Shown in pieces: positions 62,281 to 64,000 of a stretch of 64,000 nucleotides of DNA; position 1 is the stretch's first letter; the number at the start of each line of letters is the position of its first letter. Origin of the DNA: Chloroflexota bacterium. GTDB lineage: Bacteria > Chloroflexota > UBA11872. The stretch lies in assembly GCA_022824865.1 (NCBI GenBank), contig JAJDZD010000014.1, positions 42,095-106,094 of the forward strand, read 5' to 3'. The notes below the pieces were generated by a model that saw only the letters and a list, made by a program, of their open reading frames with translations, was not told the DNA's origin and did not search any database. A program made the position numbers and the translations under genes.

Positions 62281-62718
62281 ATGCCGTGGTGGGGTTGGAT
62301 TGTTGTTGGGGTGGTGTTGCTGGCGGCGGAGTTGTTGGCGATTGAGGCGCAGTTTTACCTGGTGTTGCTGGGGGTGGCGGCGCTGCTGACGGGTCTGGGC
62401 GTGGCCATTGGTTTACCGGGGCAGCCGTATACGGAGTGGGGGCTGTTTGTGGTGCTGGCCGTCGTCCTAATGTTTGGGCTGCGGCGGCAGTTGTATGGGC
62501 GGCTGGTTGGGTCGCCGCCGCCGATGTATGAGGTGGTGGTGGGCGAAATCGCTACGGTTTCGGAATCGATTGAGCCGGGGGGCATGGGCCGCGCGCGACT
62601 GCGGGGCACTGACTGGTCGGCTCGGAATGTAGGCCGAATCACACTGAATGAAGGCCAGCGGGCGAGAATCGAACGGGTGGAGAACCTGGTCGTGGACCTG
62701 CGGGCGGAGGAGGAGTAG
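62281..62718 (+). CDS. NfeD family membrane protein
   Basis: 145 residues: two to three hydrophobic N-terminal segments (WIVVGVVLLAAELLAI, FYLVLLGVAALLTGLG, WGLFVVLAVVLMFGL) and a C-terminal OB-fold with VGEIATVSESIEPGGMGRARLRGTDW. NfeD proteins pair with SPFH/stomatin proteins encoded next door and take part in membrane microdomains or quality control. Two bp before the SPFH gene. Confidence 0.88.
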   Translation: MPWWGWIVVGVVLLAAELLAIEAQFYLVLLGVAALLTGLGVAIGLPGQPYTEWGLFVVLAVVLMFGLRRQLYGRLVGSPPPMYEVVVGEIATVSESIEPGGMGRARLRGTDWSARNVGRITLNEGQRARIERVENLVVDLRAEEE

Positions 62719-62720
62719 CC

Positions 62721-63683
62721 GTGGAGGGTATGGGAATCGTGGGCCTGATTGTGGTGGGCGCTATTGTGCTGCTGGTGGTGGTGGTCCTGTTCAAGACGGC
62801 GGTGATCGTGCCGCAGCAGTCGGCGTATGTGATTGAGCGGCTGGGTCGCTATAGCCGCACGCTGCAGGCCGGGTTCCACATCCTGCTGCCGTTCCTGGAC
62901 ACGGTGGCCTACAAGCACACGCTGAAGGAGCAGGCGGTGGATATCTCGGAACAGCTCTGTATCACCCGAGACAACGTGCAGGTGGGGGTGGACGGGGTGC
63001 TGTACCTGCAGGTGCTGGAGCCGCAGCAGGCGTCGTACGGGATTACGAATTACCAGTTCGCCATTTCGCAGCTGGCGCAGACGACGCTGCGGAGTGAGGT
63101 GGGGAAGATTGATCTGGACCGGACGTTTGAGGAGCGGTCGTCGATCAACCGGCTGATCGTGAATGAGCTGGACCAGGCGTCGGCGCCGTGGGGGGTGAAG
63201 GTGTTGCGCTATGAGATTCGCAATATCAATCCGCCAACGGATGTGCTGAATGCGATGGAGAAGCAGATGCGGGCCGAACGCGAGAAGCGGGCGGTGATTT
63301 TGAGCTCGGAGGGTGAGCGGGACGCGAAGATCAATGAGGCGGAGGGTGAGAAGCAGCGGGTGATCAAGGAGTCGGAGGCGGTGCGGACGCAGCAGATCAA
63401 TGAGGCGCAGGGTGAGGCGGAGGCGATTCTGGCGGTGGCGACGGCGTCGGCGGAAGGGATTACGCGGATTGGGCAGTCAGTCAGCGGCGAGGGCGGCATG
63501 GATGCGATGCGGCTGCGGGTGGCGGAGCAGTACATCGCGCAGTTCGGTCAGCTGGCGAAGGAAGGGAATACGCTGGTGGTGCCGGCGAATCTGAGTGATT
63601 TGTCCTCGATGCTGGCGCTGGCGTCGACGATTGTGAAGGGGGAGGGGGAGAGGGCAGAGGGTAGAGGAGTGAGAGAAGAGTAG
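62721..63683 (+). CDS. SPFH/stomatin-like (paraslipin) protein
   Basis: 320 residues. N-terminal anchor IVGLIVVGAIVLLVVVVLF, then the SPFH core AYVIERLGRYSRTLQAGFHILLPFLDTVAY and coiled-coil region EREKRAVILSSEGERDAKINEAEGEKQRV. GTG start after GGAGGAGGAG. Paired with NfeD upstream; may act in membrane protein quality control. Confidence 0.92.
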   Translation: MEGMGIVGLIVVGAIVLLVVVVLFKTAVIVPQQSAYVIERLGRYSRTLQAGFHILLPFLDTVAYKHTLKEQAVDISEQLCITRDNVQVGVDGVLYLQVLEPQQASYGITNYQFAISQLAQTTLRSEVGKIDLDRTFEERSSINRLIVNELDQASAPWGVKVLRYEIRNINPPTDVLNAMEKQMRAEREKRAVILSSEGERDAKINEAEGEKQRVIKESEAVRTQQINEAQGEAEAILAVATASAEGITRIGQSVSGEGGMDAMRLRVAEQYIAQFGQLAKEGNTLVVPANLSDLSSMLALASTIVKGEGERAEGRGVREE

Positions 63684-63860
63684 GAAGGGATGGGAGTGGT
63701 CCACGAAGGGCACGAAGGGGGGACGGCGTCTCCTGAGAAGGCGGGGGGCAATGAGCGGGTGGGGGTTACCGGAGGCTTTTGCGTAAGCCGGGAGGCGTAG
63801 CCCGGTTCAGGGGTTGGGAGGACTTCCGGGCTTTCGACCCTCACCCTAGCCCTCTCCCTG
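63684..63860. other. Intergenic repeat before an insertion sequence
   Basis: 177 bases containing CCACGAAGGGCACGAAGG and CCCTCACCCTAGCCCTCTCCC stretches, typical of dispersed intergenic repeats; a related CCCTCTCC...GGGTGAGGGG segment lies at 43079-43110. No gene seen. Confidence 0.5.
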
Positions 63861-64000
63861 TGTCCAGACCGGACACATGGTGGACAGGTGTTCGGAGACA
63901 TGGTGAACACTTTTAAGCGGGCTCCCGCAGGTCGAGGGTACCGAGGTCGTCGGTCAGAAAGCGGATCGTCCAGGCGCCGTCGGTGGAGGTCGGACGAAAG
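63861..64000 (-). mobile_element. End of an IS481-like insertion sequence (truncated by window)
   Basis: Starts with TGTCCAGACCGGACA, a dyad-symmetric end, followed by two near-copies of GGACACATGGTGGACA (63871-63886 and 63894-63909), spaced 23 bases. Such repeated ACATGGTG units occur at the ends of IS481-type elements as likely transposase sites. The transposase 3' end begins inside. Confidence 0.65.
63913..64000 (-). CDS. Transposase/integrase C-terminus (partial)
   Basis: Only the last 28 codons are in the window: ...FRPTSTDGAWTIRFL then TDDLGTLDLREPA and TAA. The W-x-I-x-F-x(6)-LGTLDL pattern resembles the C-terminal beta segment of IS481/rve-type transposases. The upstream part lies beyond the right edge. 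Confidence 0.6.
   Translation of the reverse strand, partial: FRPTSTDGAWTIRFLTDDLGTLDLREPA

Overview
The window is high-GC bacterial chromosome, most likely from an uncultured Chloroflexota lineage. Support for this (inference): the 16S rRNA carries Chloroflexota-like stretches (for example the AGCAGCGGAGCGTGTGG block near 42270); it is not linked to a 23S gene, as in several Chloroflexota; and the gene set (several DUF3179 proteins, many dehydrogenases and TIM-barrel isomerases, a TM0106-type nuclease-helicase) resembles free-living or host-associated Chloroflexota. No phage, plasmid or CRISPR locus was found. Only the end of one insertion sequence is visible, at the right edge.

Layout. 1-5.5 kb: the 3' part of an error-prone polymerase gene (dnaE2 type) facing a large RecB-like nuclease/helicase gene. 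5.6-21.3 kb: housekeeping and redox genes (recA, universal stress protein, prs, gamma-glutamyltransferase, two DUF3179 lipoproteins, ABC exporter, peroxiredoxin, aldolase plus malate dehydrogenase). 20.9-21.8 kb: a peroxiredoxin-like gene with an in-frame UGA at the catalytic Cys position and a SECIS-like hairpin just downstream, divergent from a glutaredoxin-like gene; I read it as a selenoprotein. 21.9-23.6 kb: an AT-richer ImmA/IrrE plus DUF4411 (PIN) pair. 23.7-28.6 kb: rpmI-rplT-rRNA/tRNA methyltransferase-pheS-pheT on the minus strand. 28.8-39 kb: small enzymes, a PIN toxin, a MIP18-type assembly factor, a GH113-like lipoprotein, a RecB-family nuclease, NuoE/NuoF, sugar isomerase, folC and an orphan substrate-binding lipoprotein.

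39-43.7 kb: a SAM-I riboswitch on the minus strand precedes a threonine-synthase-family gene and a ThiS/MoaD-like gene ending in Gly-Gly. This suggests a thiocarboxylate-dependent sulfur (homocysteine) route rather than plain threonine synthesis. A stand-alone 16S rRNA, RNase P RNA and initiator tRNA follow. 44-48.5 kb: HicB-like protein, a third DUF3179 protein, an unidentified lipoprotein, lgt whose 3' end contains a perfect parS site inside a 30-bp palindrome, and a DUF6516-like two-gene module. 48.6-61.4 kb: two groups of dehydrogenases, a stand-alone 5'-3' exonuclease, HAD and metallophosphoesterase genes, and two GNATs. 61.7-63.7 kb: HicBA pair, NfeD and an SPFH/stomatin protein. 63.86-64 kb: the end of an IS481-like element.

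Functional themes are DNA repair (DnaE2, TM0106 nuclease-helicase, RecA, RecB-like nuclease, exonuclease), thiol/selenol redox defence, methionine/sulfur control by SAM, several small toxin-antitoxin-like modules, and oxidation of hydroxy acids and alcohols. Two genes appear to begin with CTG placed in a CTGA overlap with the preceding stop codon.
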